64,000 nt of DNA, taken from positions 3,534,001 to 3,598,000 of the forward strand of contig NC_017955.1 of NCBI RefSeq assembly GCF_000306785.1, read 5' to 3'. The position numbers were made by a program, and so were the translations under genes. Each line of letters starts with the position of its first letter. Within the stretch, counting starts at the first letter, position 1. Source of the DNA: Modestobacter italicus. Lineage in GTDB: Bacteria > Actinomycetota > Actinomycetes > Mycobacteriales > Geodermatophilaceae. The notes under the pieces were generated by a model, which was given only the letters and a program-made list of their open reading frames with translations, was not told the DNA's origin and did not search any database. This document shows positions 52,460-63,407 of this stretch, in pieces.

Positions 52460-53284
52460 CTAGGGGCCCGTCGCGACCGGGCGCGTCGGGTCGTTCGACC
52501 ACTGCGACCAGGAGCCCGGCCACAGCGCCGCCTCGACGCCGGCCTCGGCCAGCGCGGCCACCTCGTGCGCGGCGGTGACGCCGGAGCCGCAGTAGACCCC
52601 GACCGTCGTCCCGGGCTGCACCCCCAGCGCGGTGAAGCGCTCGGTCAGTACAGCCGCTGTACGGAAGTGGCCGCTCTCGTCGAGGTTGCCCGTGGTCGGG
52701 GCGCTCACCGCACCGGGCACGTGCCCCGCCCGCGGGTCCACCGGCTCGACCTCGCCGCGGTACCGCTCTGCCGCCCGGGCGTCGAGCAGCACGCCGCCGC
52801 CCGCCGGCAGGGCGGCGGCCTCGTCGGCGGTCAGCACCGGCATGCCCCCGCCGGGGAGCGTGACGTCCCCCGGCTCGGGCACGACCTCACCGGTGTCCAG
52901 CCGCCCACCCGCAGCGGTCCACGCGGCCAGCCCGCCGTCCAGGATGGTGACGTCGGCGAGGCCGCCCCATCGGAGCAGCCACCAGCCCCGGGCGGCGGCG
53001 AGCCCGCCGGTCGCGTCGTGCACCACGACCCGGGAGCCGTTCCGCACGCCCCAGCGCCGCGCCGCTGACTGCAGTGCCGGTAACGACGGCAGCGGGTGGC
53101 GCCCCTCGGCGGCCGACGGCGGGCCGGCCAGCTCGGTCTCCAGGTCGACGAAGACCGCCCCGGGCAGGTGCCCGGCCAGGTGCTGTTCGCGCCCGTCGGT
53201 GCGGCCCAGCTGCCACCGGACGTCGAGCAGGACGACGCCCTCGGAGTCGGCCAGCAGCTCCTCGGCGGTCGTCAGGACCCTCAA
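52460..53284 (-). CDS. Thiosulfate/3-mercaptopyruvate sulfurtransferase (two rhodanese domains)
   Basis: 274 residues. The first, inactive rhodanese domain lies at about 1-130 ('VVLLDVRWQLGR', 'HLPGAVFVDLE'). The second lies at about 150-270, with active-site Cys in VGVYCGSGVTAAHE and 'GHVPGAVSAPTT'. It moves sulfane sulfur to acceptors. The start is TTG, overlapping the upstream stop (TTGA), so it is coupled to the NTF2-like gene. Confidence 0.9.
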   Translation of the reverse strand: MRVLTTAEELLADSEGVVLLDVRWQLGRTDGREQHLAGHLPGAVFVDLETELAGPPSAAEGRHPLPSLPALQSAARRWGVRNGSRVVVHDATGGLAAARGWWLLRWGGLADVTILDGGLAAWTAAGGRLDTGEVVPEPGDVTLPGGGMPVLTADEAAALPAGGGVLLDARAAERYRGEVEPVDPRAGHVPGAVSAPTTGNLDESGHFRTAAVLTERFTALGVQPGTTVGVYCGSGVTAAHEVAALAEAGVEAALWPGSWSQWSNDPTRPVATGP

Positions 53285-53733
53285 CGGGCGGCCTCGAGCT
53301 CCGCGGTCAGCGCCGCGAGGGCGTCGGCGCGGCCGCCGTAGCGGGCCGGAGTGCTCTGCAGGACGGCGATCCGCCAGCGCCCGCCGTCCTCGACCGCGGT
53401 GATCGCGTGCACGGTGTGCAACGACGGGTCCAGGGCGTCGGCACCGGGCGGGACCATGCCGGCGACCGCGTGCAGCACGGCCACGTTCTCGGTGAGCCGG
53501 CGCACCGATCGCACGACCCCGACGAAGGTGGGGATCGACCGCTCCGCGAAGATCCGGCGCATGTCGGCGGCGATGGTCAGCCGGCCGCTGCGCAGCGTGC
53601 CGTCGAGGTCGATCATCTCGCCGTCGTCGGCGAAGACGGAGGACACGGAGACCCCGCTGCGCTGGTTCCAGCCGGCGAGGTAGCGCGCGTACAGCGCCCT
53701 GATCTGGGTGTCCTGCGGATGGCCTGCGCTCAA
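53281..53733 (-). CDS. SgcJ/EcaC-type NTF2-like protein
   Basis: 150 residues. 'QIRALYARYLAGWNQRSGVSVSSVFADDGEMIDLDGTLRSG' and 'HTVHAITAVEDGGRWRIAVLQSTPA' fit the SgcJ/EcaC family. It probably binds a small ligand; no enzyme activity can be assigned. Its stop overlaps the rhodanese start. A gap of about 280 bp without a gene lies upstream. Confidence 0.85.
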   Translation of the reverse strand: MSAGHPQDTQIRALYARYLAGWNQRSGVSVSSVFADDGEMIDLDGTLRSGRLTIAADMRRIFAERSIPTFVGVVRSVRRLTENVAVLHAVAGMVPPGADALDPSLHTVHAITAVEDGGRWRIAVLQSTPARYGGRADALAALTAELEAAR

Positions 53734-54012
53734 CGACTGCTCCTGCGGGTGGTGCGGGTGGGACGGCTGGGTCTGGGGGCAACGCTAGTGCGCGGGCCCG
53801 GACGACGGCCGCCCCCGCGCCGTAGCCGGGCGGACTGGTCCGTTCATCGACGTCGGCGGCAGCGGAGCGTGACGACGACTGACCCCGCGGTCACCAGAGC
53901 ACGGCCCCGACCACACCGAAGGCGCGCCTCCGGTGGTGCGGCGTTCATGCGAGAGGGCGGGCGCCGGACGACCGTGGTGCGCCCGGTCCGCCCCGCCGTC
54001 AGCCCGTGCTGG

Positions 54013-54291
54013 TCAGAAGGCCGCCTGGCTCTCGGCGACGTAACCCCCGGAGCGCTGGGTGATGTGCCAGACCCGGACGTCCTTGCCGCCGACGGTGGTC
54101 TTCTCGTGGAACCGGACCAGGTCGCCGTGGGTCACCCCGTGGCCGCTGATCACCAGCGGCTCCCCGCCGATGTCGATCGTGAACTCGGCGTCGCCGAGGA
54201 ACGCGTCCAGCGACGCGTCCTCGCCGGCCGCGGGAGCCGTGACGAGGTAGGGCTTGCCGGAGGCGATGGAGTTCCTGTGCTGGGTGGTCAT
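54013..54291 (-). CDS. Small protein of unknown function
   Basis: 92 residues starting MTTQHRNSIASGKPYLVTAP. It is beta-rich: 'FTIDIGGEPLVISGHGVTHGDLVRFHEKTTVGGKDVRVWHITQRSGGYVAE'. No membrane segment. The ATG at 54291 is preferred to an upstream ATG (54342) because of a GGGGCAC site and a more natural N-terminus. It is monocistronic as far as seen. Confidence 0.6.
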   Translation of the reverse strand: MTTQHRNSIASGKPYLVTAPAAGEDASLDAFLGDAEFTIDIGGEPLVISGHGVTHGDLVRFHEKTTVGGKDVRVWHITQRSGGYVAESQAAF

Positions 54292-54436
54292 GTGTGCCCC
54301 TGTCCTCGGGAAGATCGGCGCCATCGGGTCGCCGGTCCTCAAGGTGCCATGCCTGCCTGGGCGTCCGCTGTCCCGCGCGCCGGTACGGGCCAGTCGTAAC
54401 AGATTGTTCGCGCGGCAGCACCCGGACGGCGGGAGC

Positions 54437-56335
54437 TCACACCCCGGCGATCGAGGCGGCCGCGGCGTCGGTGGGGGCGAACTGGGTGCGGTAGAGCTCG
54501 GCGTAGTGGCCGCCGAGGGCGAGCAGCTGCTCGTGGGTGCCGCGCTCGACGATCCGGCCGGCGTCCACCACCAGGATCTGGTCGGCGTTGCGGATGGTGG
54601 ACAGCCGGTGCGCGATCACCAGCGACGTCCGGCCGGCCAGCGCGGTGTCCAGCGCGTGCTGCACCGCGACCTCGGACTCGCTGTCCAGGTGGGCGGTGGC
54701 CTCGTCCAGGATCACCACGCCCGGTGCCTTGAGCAGCACCCGGGCGATCGCCAGCCGCTGCTTCTCCCCACCCGACATCCGGTACCCGCGGTCGCCGACC
54801 ACGGTGTCCAGCCCGTCGGGCAGCGAGTGGACCAGGGCGGCGATCCGCGCGCCGGTCAGCGCGGCCCACAGCTCCTCCTCGGTCGCCTCGGGCCGGGCGT
54901 ACCGCAGGTTGGCGCCGATCGTGTCGTGGAACAGGTGCGAGTCCTGGCTCACCACGCCGATCGCGTCCCGCAGCGACGCGGTGGTGGCCTGCCGGACGTC
55001 GACGCCGCCGACCCGGACGGCGCCACCGGTGACGTCGTACAGCCGGGAGACCAGGGCCGCGATCGTGGACTTGCCGGCGCCCGAGGTGCCGACGAGGGCG
55101 ACCAGCTGGCCGGGTTCGGCGCGGAAGGACACCTCGTGCAGCACGTCGGTGCCCGCGTGCTGCTCCGGGACGGCGACGTCCTCCAGGGACGCGAGCGACA
55201 CCTCGGCCGGCGAGGGGTAGCGGAAGGAGACCGCGTCGAACTCGATCGACCGGTCGTCGGCCGGCACCGGGACGGCGTCAGGGGCCTCGGCGATCATCGG
55301 CGTCAGGTCCAGCACCTCGAACACCCGGTCGAAGCTGACCAGCGCGCTCATCACGTCGACCCGCACGTTGGCCAGCGCGGTCAGCGGGCCGTAGAGCCGG
55401 GACAGCAGCAGCGCCAGCGCGACGACGTCCCCGGCCGACAGCGAGCCGGTGAACGACAGCCAGCCGCCCAGGCCGTAGACCAGCGCGGTGGCGAGCGCGG
55501 CGACCAGCGTCAGCGAGGTGAAGAAGACCCGGCCGTACATCGCCGACAGCACGCCGATGTCGCGGACCCGGGCGGCGCGGCCGCGGAAGGAGTCGGCCTC
55601 CGCCTCAGGCCGGCCGAAGAGCTTGACCAGCAGCGCCCCGGCCACGTTGAACCGCTCGGTCATCGTGGCGTTCATCGACGCGTTGAGCCCGTAGGACTCC
55701 CGGGTGATCTCCTGCAGCCGCTTGCCGATCCGCTGCGCCGGGAGGACGAACAGCGGCACCATCACGATCGACAGCAGGGTGATCTGCCAGGACAGGCTGA
55801 ACATGACGCCGGCGGTCAGCACCAGGGCGATCACGTTGGACACCACGCCGGACAGCGTCGAGGTGAACGCCCGCTGCGCCCCGACGACGTCGTTGTTGAG
55901 CCGGCTCACCAGCGCACCTGTCTGCGTGCGGGTGAAGAAGGCGACCGGCATCCGCTGCACGTGCTCGAACACCCGGGTGCGCAGGTCGAAGATGACGCCC
56001 TCGCCGATCCGCGCGGAGTACCAGCGCTGCACCAGCGAGCTGGCGGCGTCCAGCACCGCCAGGCCGGCGATGACCAGCGCGATCTTCACGACGTCCCCCG
56101 CCGTCCCGGAGAGCCGGGCGATCCGGTTGACGATGTCACCGGCCAGCAGCGGGGTGATCACCCCGATCAGCGAGGAGAACACCACCAGCGACAGGAAGCC
56201 GATCAGCTCACGGCGGTAGGGCTGCGCGATGCCGAGGATGCGGCGGACCGTGCCCTTGGGGATCTGCCGGGAGGTCACCGACGAGTCGCGGCTGAACGAC
56301 CGCATCGCGGCCATCGAGGTCATCGGTGAGCTCAT
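54437..56335 (-). CDS. ABC exporter, fused permease and ATPase
   Basis: 632 residues. Six membrane helices lie at about 40-335. The ATPase domain lies at about 365-625: Walker A GTSGAGKST, Q-loop VSQDSHLFHDT, signature MSGGEKQRLAIARVLL, Walker B VVILDEAT and the H-loop in VIAHRLST. It is a homodimeric or heterodimeric multidrug/lipid-exporter type. An insertion 'SLASLEDVAVPEQHAGTDV' before Walker A is unusual. The start is ATG 56335 with an AGAGGA site; ATG 56374 is in frame. It is not paired with a second ABC gene. Confidence 0.92.
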   Translation of the reverse strand: MSSPMTSMAAMRSFSRDSSVTSRQIPKGTVRRILGIAQPYRRELIGFLSLVVFSSLIGVITPLLAGDIVNRIARLSGTAGDVVKIALVIAGLAVLDAASSLVQRWYSARIGEGVIFDLRTRVFEHVQRMPVAFFTRTQTGALVSRLNNDVVGAQRAFTSTLSGVVSNVIALVLTAGVMFSLSWQITLLSIVMVPLFVLPAQRIGKRLQEITRESYGLNASMNATMTERFNVAGALLVKLFGRPEAEADSFRGRAARVRDIGVLSAMYGRVFFTSLTLVAALATALVYGLGGWLSFTGSLSAGDVVALALLLSRLYGPLTALANVRVDVMSALVSFDRVFEVLDLTPMIAEAPDAVPVPADDRSIEFDAVSFRYPSPAEVSLASLEDVAVPEQHAGTDVLHEVSFRAEPGQLVALVGTSGAGKSTIAALVSRLYDVTGGAVRVGGVDVRQATTASLRDAIGVVSQDSHLFHDTIGANLRYARPEATEEELWAALTGARIAALVHSLPDGLDTVVGDRGYRMSGGEKQRLAIARVLLKAPGVVILDEATAHLDSESEVAVQHALDTALAGRTSLVIAHRLSTIRNADQILVVDAGRIVERGTHEQLLALGGHYAELYRTQFAPTDAAAASIAGV

Positions 56336-56410
56336 GGCACGTCCTCTTGCTGCTGTAACCGGGTAATCAGTCACCGGAACAGCAGCCGGGGCCGCCCTGT
56401 TCCGCGACCC

Positions 56411-57187
56411 TCAGTCTCCCCCGGCGAGCACGGCCAGCCGCCGGGCCTGCGCCGCCCGCTCGGCGGCGTCCTGCTGCGCCGGGTCGTTGCGCACCGCGGA
56501 CCGGACGAGGGCCAGGGTCTCCCGGCTGGCGCCGGTGTCGGGTCGCAGCAGGGCGGTGGTCAGCCCGGCCACGGCGGACTCCAGCTGGTCCGCCGGGACG
56601 ACGGCGTTGGCCAGGCCCATCGCCAGCGCCTCGGTCGCGCCGACGGGCCGGCCGGTCAGGCAGATCTCCACCGCCCGGCTGTAGCCGACCAGCTCGACCA
56701 GGGTGCTGGTGCCGGTCAGGTCGGGCACCAGCCCGAGCGAGGCCTCGGGCAGCCGCAGCTGGGCGTCCTCGGCGAGGACCCGCAGGTCGCAGGCGAGCGC
56801 GAGCTGGGCCCCGGCGCCGATGGCGTGCCCCTGCACCGCTGCGATCGACACCACGCCCGGCGATCGCAGCCAGCGGAACCCGGCCTGGTACCCGCGGATG
56901 CGCTCCTGGGTCAGCTCCGCGGGCAGCGCACCGAGCTCACCGAGCCCGCCGGCGACCCCGGGCTCGGCGCTGAACAGCGTGCGGTCCAGCCCGGCGGAGA
57001 ACGACCGGCCGGCGCCGCGGACGACGACCACCCGGACGTCGTCGTCCAGACCCTCACCGACCGCGCGCAGCGCCGCCCAGGTGTCCGGCGTCTGCGCGTT
57101 GAGCTGGTCGGCGCGGTCGAGGGTGACGGTGAGGACGGCGCCCTCGCGCGCCGTCCTCACCCACCCGTTCGCCTCAGCCGAGGTCAC
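56411..57187 (-). CDS. Enoyl-CoA hydratase/isomerase family protein
   Basis: 258 residues with the crotonase fold: 'VLTVTLDRADQLNAQTPDTWAAL', oxyanion-hole stretches 'RSFSAGLD' and 'IAAVQGHAIGAGAQLALACDLR', and 'LPEASLGLVPDLTGTSTLVELVG'. The Glu expected in the hydratase active site is replaced (GLVPDLTG), so an isomerase or hydrolase role is possible. Its ATG overlaps the stop of the small HTH gene by 4 bp. Confidence 0.88.
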   Translation of the reverse strand: MTSAEANGWVRTAREGAVLTVTLDRADQLNAQTPDTWAALRAVGEGLDDDVRVVVVRGAGRSFSAGLDRTLFSAEPGVAGGLGELGALPAELTQERIRGYQAGFRWLRSPGVVSIAAVQGHAIGAGAQLALACDLRVLAEDAQLRLPEASLGLVPDLTGTSTLVELVGYSRAVEICLTGRPVGATEALAMGLANAVVPADQLESAVAGLTTALLRPDTGASRETLALVRSAVRNDPAQQDAAERAAQARRLAVLAGGD

Positions 57188-57414
57188 GCACTCTTCTTGG
57201 CGTTCCGGTTCGCCCCACCCCGGCCCCGCAGGCTCGCGCCCGACTCCGAGAGCAGCCGGTGGACGAAGCCGTAGGAGCGGTTGGTCGAGGTGGCCAGGGA
57301 GCGGATGCTCTCCCCGCCGTCGTACCGCTCGCGCAGTTCGTCCGCGAGCGAGGTTCGGTCGTCCCCGGTGATCCGCTTGCCCTTGCTCAGGTCTGCAGTG
57401 CTCGAGTCGGCCAT
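57184..57414 (-). CDS. Small helix-turn-helix protein, actinobacterial
   Basis: 76 residues. 'LADELRERYDGGESIRSLATSTNRSYGFVHRLLSESGASLRGRGG' is a compact HTH followed by a basic tail NRNAKKSA. Nearly identical small proteins are, to my recollection, widespread in actinobacteria. The ATG at 57414 has a GGGAGTC site. It is translationally coupled to the crotonase gene. The basic tail suggests nucleic-acid binding. Confidence 0.85.
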   Translation of the reverse strand: MADSSTADLSKGKRITGDDRTSLADELRERYDGGESIRSLATSTNRSYGFVHRLLSESGASLRGRGGANRNAKKSA

Positions 57415-57601
57415 GACTCCCCTCCGTGTGTCAGGGGTCGCACCGACGTCCGCCGGCGCTTGCCCGCTGATCCCCCGGCGCCGCTGTCCCGGTGACATCG
57501 GCGTCCCACGAGCCATGATCACCCGCTTGCCCGATCACGGCCACCGGAGATGGGAAGTGCACTACCGAACACGGGATGGCCGACCGCCCCGCCTGCCGGG
57601 C

Positions 57602-57615
57602 CCCGCTGCAGCGGG
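57602..57615. terminator. Short palindrome after the ABC-F gene
   Basis: CCCGCTGCAGCGGG, self-complementary, 8 bp past the ABC-F stop on the minus strand. A weak terminator candidate. Confidence 0.35.
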
Positions 57616-57622
57616 TCCCTCG

Positions 57623-59224
<1,602 letters not shown>

Positions 59225-59231
59225 TGATCCC

Positions 59232-59237
59232 AGGGTA
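59232..59237 (-). promoter_or_regulatory. Leaderless -10 element (TACCCT) of the ABC-F gene
   Basis: TACCCT on the minus strand, seven bases, GTG at 59224. Confidence 0.5.
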
Positions 59238-59339
59238 GGCCCTCGGATGCCTCCGTCCGACCCCTTTACCGGGTGACGTGCACGTCACCCGCCTGTGGAA
59301 CACGGCCTGGTTCGGCCCGCGACAGGCCAGGATGCGCTC

Positions 59340-61490
59340 ATGTACCCGCGCGGACCTGCGTGTCCTGTCTGTGGGGCCGAGGTCACCGGCCCGCCCGCTG
59401 CCCCCTGCGCGGTGTGCGGTCTGCCCGCCGCGGGGCAGGCCGGCTGGGTGCTCGGCCGGATCGGCGCGACGCTCGACCAGCTCACCCGCGAGCGCGACGA
59501 GCTGCTGACCACGCTGCGCGCCGCCGCGCCCGGGGCGCGGCCGGCGCCGTCCCCCGCCGCCGTCCGGCCGCCCGAGCCGTGGGCCGCACCGTCCCCGGCG
59601 CCCGCTCCTCCCCCACCGCTCCGCCCTCCGGTCTCGGCCGAGCCGCCGCGCCCGCGGCGGCGGCTGAGCCCGCAGCAGGTGCTGCTCGGCCTGGGCGCCG
59701 TGCTGCTGGTCGCCGGGGCGCTGGCCTTCGTCGCGCTGGGCTGGACCCGGTTCGGGCTCGTCTTCCAGGCGACCGTGATGCTCACCGGGACGGCGGCGGC
59801 CTGCGCGGTGTCGGGCTGGGCCGCCCGCCGCGGGCTGCGCGCGACCGAGGAGGCGCTGGCGGCCGCGGGCACCGCCCTGCTCGCCGTCGACCTGGGTGCC
59901 GCGCACGCCCGGGGGCTGCTCGGGCTGGACCAGGTCGCCCTGCGGCCCTGGACGGCGGTGTCCTGCCTGGTGGTGGCCGTCGTCGCCCTGGCCCTGGGCC
60001 GGCTGACCCGCAGCACCGTCACCTGGCCGCTGGCCGCCCTGCTGGCGGTCCAGCCGGTGCCCGCGCTGCTGCTCGGGCCCGACGCGCTGGCCGGGCCCGC
60101 CGGGGTGGCCGCCGCCCTGGCCCTCGCCGCCGCGGACCTCGCCCTGGTGCTCGCCCTGCGGCCGGCCCTCGTGCCGGTCGCCCGGCTGCTCGCCGTCCTG
60201 TGCGGGGGCCTCGGGGTGGCGGGCGGCCTGCTGATCGGCGCGGCCGGCGACGCCCGCGACGCTCGGGACGCCTGGACGGCGACCGCGCTGCTCGCGGCCG
60301 CCGCGGTCGCCGCGGTGCTGGTGCTGCGGGTGCCCCGGGTGGCCGGCCGCGCACTGCCCGCCGGGCCCGTGGCGGCCGCGGCCGGCGGCGTGGTCGGGGT
60401 CTCGCTCGGCCTGTCCCTGGGGCTGAGCGGCCCGGCGGGGCCAGTGCTGGCCGTCGGGCTGGCGCTGCTGCTGGCCACCGCGGCCGCGCTGCTGGCCGGG
60501 CGTCGGCCGCTGTCCGGCCCCCTCCCCCGGGCGGCGCTGCCCGAGGTCCGCACCGCGCTGCTGGCCGCCGCGGCCGCGCTCGCCGTCGTCGGGGGCGAGC
60601 AGCTGGTCGACGCCGAGCGGTTCACCGCGCTGGCGCTGCTCGTCCTCACGGCCGCGGTGCCGGCGACCCTGGCCGCCGTCCGGGTGCCGGCCGTGCGCGA
60701 CGCCGGCACCTTCGCCGCGCTGGCGGCCCCCGCGGCCGCGGCGCTGCTGGCCCGGGAGGGCGGGGCGCTGACCAGCCCGGCGAGCGGGCTGCTGGTGGCG
60801 CTGGTCGGTGCCGGGGCCTTCGCGGTGGCTACCTGGCGGGCCGGTGCGCCGGAGGAGCGGGTCGCCGCCGCGGCCGGGACGCTGGCCGGCGTGACCGCCG
60901 GCGTGACCACCGCCTCGGTCGCGGCGTGGGGGCAGGTGGCCGTGCAGCTGGCCGTGGTCGGCGTCGCCGCCGGCTGCTACGCCCTGGTCGCCCGACGGCC
61001 CCCGGTCGCCGCGCTCGCCCTCGCCGACCTGGTGCTGGCCTCCTGGATCGCCGTGGGTGGCGCAGGGGTCGAGACCCCGGAGGCCTACACCCTGCCGGCG
61101 GCGGTCGCGCTGCTGGTGGGCGTCCTCCCCCGGCTGCGGACCGGGGGCCCGTCCTGGGCGGCCGAGGGGGCCGCGGTCGGTGTGGCGCTGGTGCCCTCGA
61201 CGCTGGCGGTCGCCGCCGACCCCAGCGCGCTGCGGCTGGTGCTGGTGGTGGCCGGCGCGGTCGCGATGGTGGCGCTCGGCACCCTGGCGCACCGGCAGGC
61301 GCCGTTCGTGCTGGGCGCGTGCGCGCTGGCGTTCGTGGCCGCCACCCGGTTGGGGGCCTACGCGCCGCTGCTGCCGCCGTGGGTGACCCTGGCCGCCGCC
61401 GGGCTGGTGCTGCTGGTGCTCGGCGCGACGTACGAGCGCCGGTTGGCCCAGGCCCGGGAGGCGGTGGCCTGGGTGGCGCAGATGAGCTGA
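59340..61490 (+). CDS. Multi-spanning membrane protein with N-terminal zinc ribbon (SCO7613_C type)
   Basis: 716 residues. The zinc ribbon (6-24) has CPVCG and CAVCG. A helix and a Pro-rich linker (55-105) follow, then about 20 hydrophobic segments from 'PQQVLLGLGAVLLVAGALAFVALGWTRFG' to 'LAAAGLVLLVLGATYERRLAQAREAV'. This is the layout of the SCO7613 C-terminal membrane family, of unknown function. It is followed by a shorter paralogue. Composition is extremely Ala/Leu-rich. The ATG at 59340 is taken because the ribbon begins directly after it. Confidence 0.85.
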   Translation: MYPRGPACPVCGAEVTGPPAAPCAVCGLPAAGQAGWVLGRIGATLDQLTRERDELLTTLRAAAPGARPAPSPAAVRPPEPWAAPSPAPAPPPPLRPPVSAEPPRPRRRLSPQQVLLGLGAVLLVAGALAFVALGWTRFGLVFQATVMLTGTAAACAVSGWAARRGLRATEEALAAAGTALLAVDLGAAHARGLLGLDQVALRPWTAVSCLVVAVVALALGRLTRSTVTWPLAALLAVQPVPALLLGPDALAGPAGVAAALALAAADLALVLALRPALVPVARLLAVLCGGLGVAGGLLIGAAGDARDARDAWTATALLAAAAVAAVLVLRVPRVAGRALPAGPVAAAAGGVVGVSLGLSLGLSGPAGPVLAVGLALLLATAAALLAGRRPLSGPLPRAALPEVRTALLAAAAALAVVGGEQLVDAERFTALALLVLTAAVPATLAAVRVPAVRDAGTFAALAAPAAAALLAREGGALTSPASGLLVALVGAGAFAVATWRAGAPEERVAAAAGTLAGVTAGVTTASVAAWGQVAVQLAVVGVAAGCYALVARRPPVAALALADLVLASWIAVGGAGVETPEAYTLPAAVALLVGVLPRLRTGGPSWAAEGAAVGVALVPSTLAVAADPSALRLVLVVAGAVAMVALGTLAHRQAPFVLGACALAFVAATRLGAYAPLLPPWVTLAAAGLVLLVLGATYERRLAQAREAVAWVAQMS

Positions 61491-61549
61491 GCGGGCCGGA
61501 CCGGTCGCCCGTAGCGTGGGACGGCGACGTCGCTGGGGAGGTGATCGGG

Positions 61550-63367
61550 GTGCCGCAGGAGCCCGAGGTGCTCTACCCGCCCCCGCTCGGCCGCCCCGTG
61601 CCCCCACCGTCCGCGCCGCCGGCGGACGAGGGGCTCCGCCGGGTGACGCCCCAGCAGGTGCTGCTGGCCGCCGGCGCGGTCGCCGTCGTGGTCGCGGGTG
61701 CGGCGTCGCTGAGCCTGGCCGGCCGGCTGGTGTCCACCGTGCTCGCGCTGGCCGCCGCCGCGGCGTCGGTGCGCGGTGCCCGGCGCGGTCTGCGCGCCTC
61801 GGAGGAGACGCTGGCGATCGCGGCGGTGGCGTTGTCGGTGCTCGGCGACCGGGCCACCTCGACGGGCCGGGGCGTGCTGGTGCTCGGCCTGCTCGCCGGG
61901 CTCTACTGCCTGCTGGGCCGGGTCGCGCGGAGCACCGTCACCTGGCCGGTCGCGGCGTGGCTCGCCGCCCAGTTCGCGGTGCTGACCGCGCTCACCGGCG
62001 GGGAGCCGGCGGCGCTGACCGAGGTCGCCGCGGTGCTCGGCACGGCGGTCGCCGGCCTGCTGGTCGCGCTGCGCGCCCGGCGGCCGGTCTCGGAGATCGC
62101 GCTGGTCACCGCGGCACCGTGGTGGGTCACCGGGATCGTCACCGGTGCCCACCTGGTGTGGACGACGACCGCCGGGTCCGCCCTCGTCGCCGGGCTGCTG
62201 CTCGTCGCCGCAGCCGGCGCCCTGCTCGCGCTGCGCCGGCGGCCGTCACTCCGGCCGCTGCTCGGCCCGCGCCCGGCGGTGCCTGTGCTCGCGGGGATGG
62301 TCACCGGCGCCGCGGTCGCCGGGGTGCTGCAGGCGGTCGGCCCGGCGGGTGTGCCCGCGGCGGGGTACGTCGGGTTGGCCACCGCAGCGCTGGTCGGGCA
62401 GTTCGCCTCACCGCGCCCGCACTCGCTGGTGCGCCCGGCCGGTCTCGCTCTCGCCGGCACGGTCACCGGGGCCTCCGTCGTCCGGCTGCTGGTCGACGGC
62501 CATCTGACGGCGCTGGCGCTGCTGCTGCTCACCGCGGCGGCACCGGCGGTGCTGGTCGCCGCCCGGCAGCCCGTCGACCGGCCCGGGGCGCTGCCGGTCT
62601 CGGTCGGCTGCCTGGCCGGGTCCGCGCTGCTGGCCGAGGCCGACGGGTCGCTGGCGCCCGGCTGGACCGGACCGCTGCTGATGGCGCTGGCGGTGGTCGC
62701 GCTGGCCGCGGCCACCCTGGAGCGCCACCAGCGGGCGGAGGTGCCGCTGGCGGCCTCCGCCGTGGTGGTGGGCGTGGTCGCCGCGGTCCACGTCGCGCGC
62801 ACCGGCGACGCGACGGCCGCCTCGGTCGCGCTGGCCGTGCTGGGTGCCGCGCTGGTCGGCTACGCCGACCGCACCGGACGGGTCCCGGCCCGGGCCGGCG
62901 GCTGCGCGGCGCTCGTCGTCGCGGCCTGGCTCACCGTCGGGGACGCCGGGGTGCGCGTCCCGGAGGCCTACACGCTGCCCCTGGCGGCGGTGCTGCTGCT
63001 GTTCGCCGGCCGCCGGCTGAGGACCGGCGACTCCTGGTCGGCGTGGGGTCCGGCGCTCGCCGCGGCGTTCGGCCCCTCGGTGGTGCTGAGCCTGGTGCAG
63101 CCGCACCTGCTGCGGGTGCTGCTCGTCGTCGTCGCCGCCACGCTCACCACGCTCGCGGCCACCCGCGGTGGGGTCCGGGCACCGTTCCTGGTCGGCGCGG
63201 CCAGCCTCGTCGTCGTCGCCCTCGGACGGCTGGCCGCGGTGCTGCCGGCGGCCGGGTCGGTCGCGGTGGCCGTCGCCGGCGTGCTGCTGCTCGGCGTCGG
63301 GGCGGGCTACGAGAGCCGGCGCCGCCAGGCCCGCGAGGCGGTCGCCTCCCTCGCCGACATGCGCTGA
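61550..63367 (+). CDS. Paralogue of the SCO7613-type membrane protein, without zinc ribbon
   Basis: 605 residues. It aligns with the preceding gene from 'PQQVLLAAGAVAVVVAGAASLS', through 'LGRVARSTVTWPVAAWLAAQ' (compare LGRLTRSTVTWPLAALLAVQ) and 'EAYTLPLAAVLLLF' (compare EAYTLPAAVALLV), to 'YESRRRQAREAVASLADMR' (compare YERRLAQAREAVAWVAQMS). It lacks the N-terminal ribbon and about 100 residues. The GTG at 61550 follows GGGGAG. It is a tandem duplication. Confidence 0.8.
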   Translation: MPQEPEVLYPPPLGRPVPPPSAPPADEGLRRVTPQQVLLAAGAVAVVVAGAASLSLAGRLVSTVLALAAAAASVRGARRGLRASEETLAIAAVALSVLGDRATSTGRGVLVLGLLAGLYCLLGRVARSTVTWPVAAWLAAQFAVLTALTGGEPAALTEVAAVLGTAVAGLLVALRARRPVSEIALVTAAPWWVTGIVTGAHLVWTTTAGSALVAGLLLVAAAGALLALRRRPSLRPLLGPRPAVPVLAGMVTGAAVAGVLQAVGPAGVPAAGYVGLATAALVGQFASPRPHSLVRPAGLALAGTVTGASVVRLLVDGHLTALALLLLTAAAPAVLVAARQPVDRPGALPVSVGCLAGSALLAEADGSLAPGWTGPLLMALAVVALAAATLERHQRAEVPLAASAVVVGVVAAVHVARTGDATAASVALAVLGAALVGYADRTGRVPARAGGCAALVVAAWLTVGDAGVRVPEAYTLPLAAVLLLFAGRRLRTGDSWSAWGPALAAAFGPSVVLSLVQPHLLRVLLVVVAATLTTLAATRGGVRAPFLVGAASLVVVALGRLAAVLPAAGSVAVAVAGVLLLGVGAGYESRRRQAREAVASLADMR

Positions 63368-63368
63368 C

Positions 63369-63404
63369 GCAGGACCACCGAGAGCGCGTTCTTGGTGGTC
63401 CTGC
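63369..63404. terminator. Hairpin between convergent genes
   Basis: GCAGGACCACC (63369-63379) pairs exactly with GGTGGTCCTGC (63394-63404), directly after the membrane-protein stop and before the GNAT stop. Confidence 0.7.
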
Positions 63405-63407
63405 GGG

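Noticed and set aside
59273..61549. N-terminal extension of the second SCO7613-type protein through the whole of the first gene
   Set aside because: The frame is open but out of phase with the real first gene and reads as Arg/Ala/Gly shadow. A ribosome site at 61535-61540 marks the true start.
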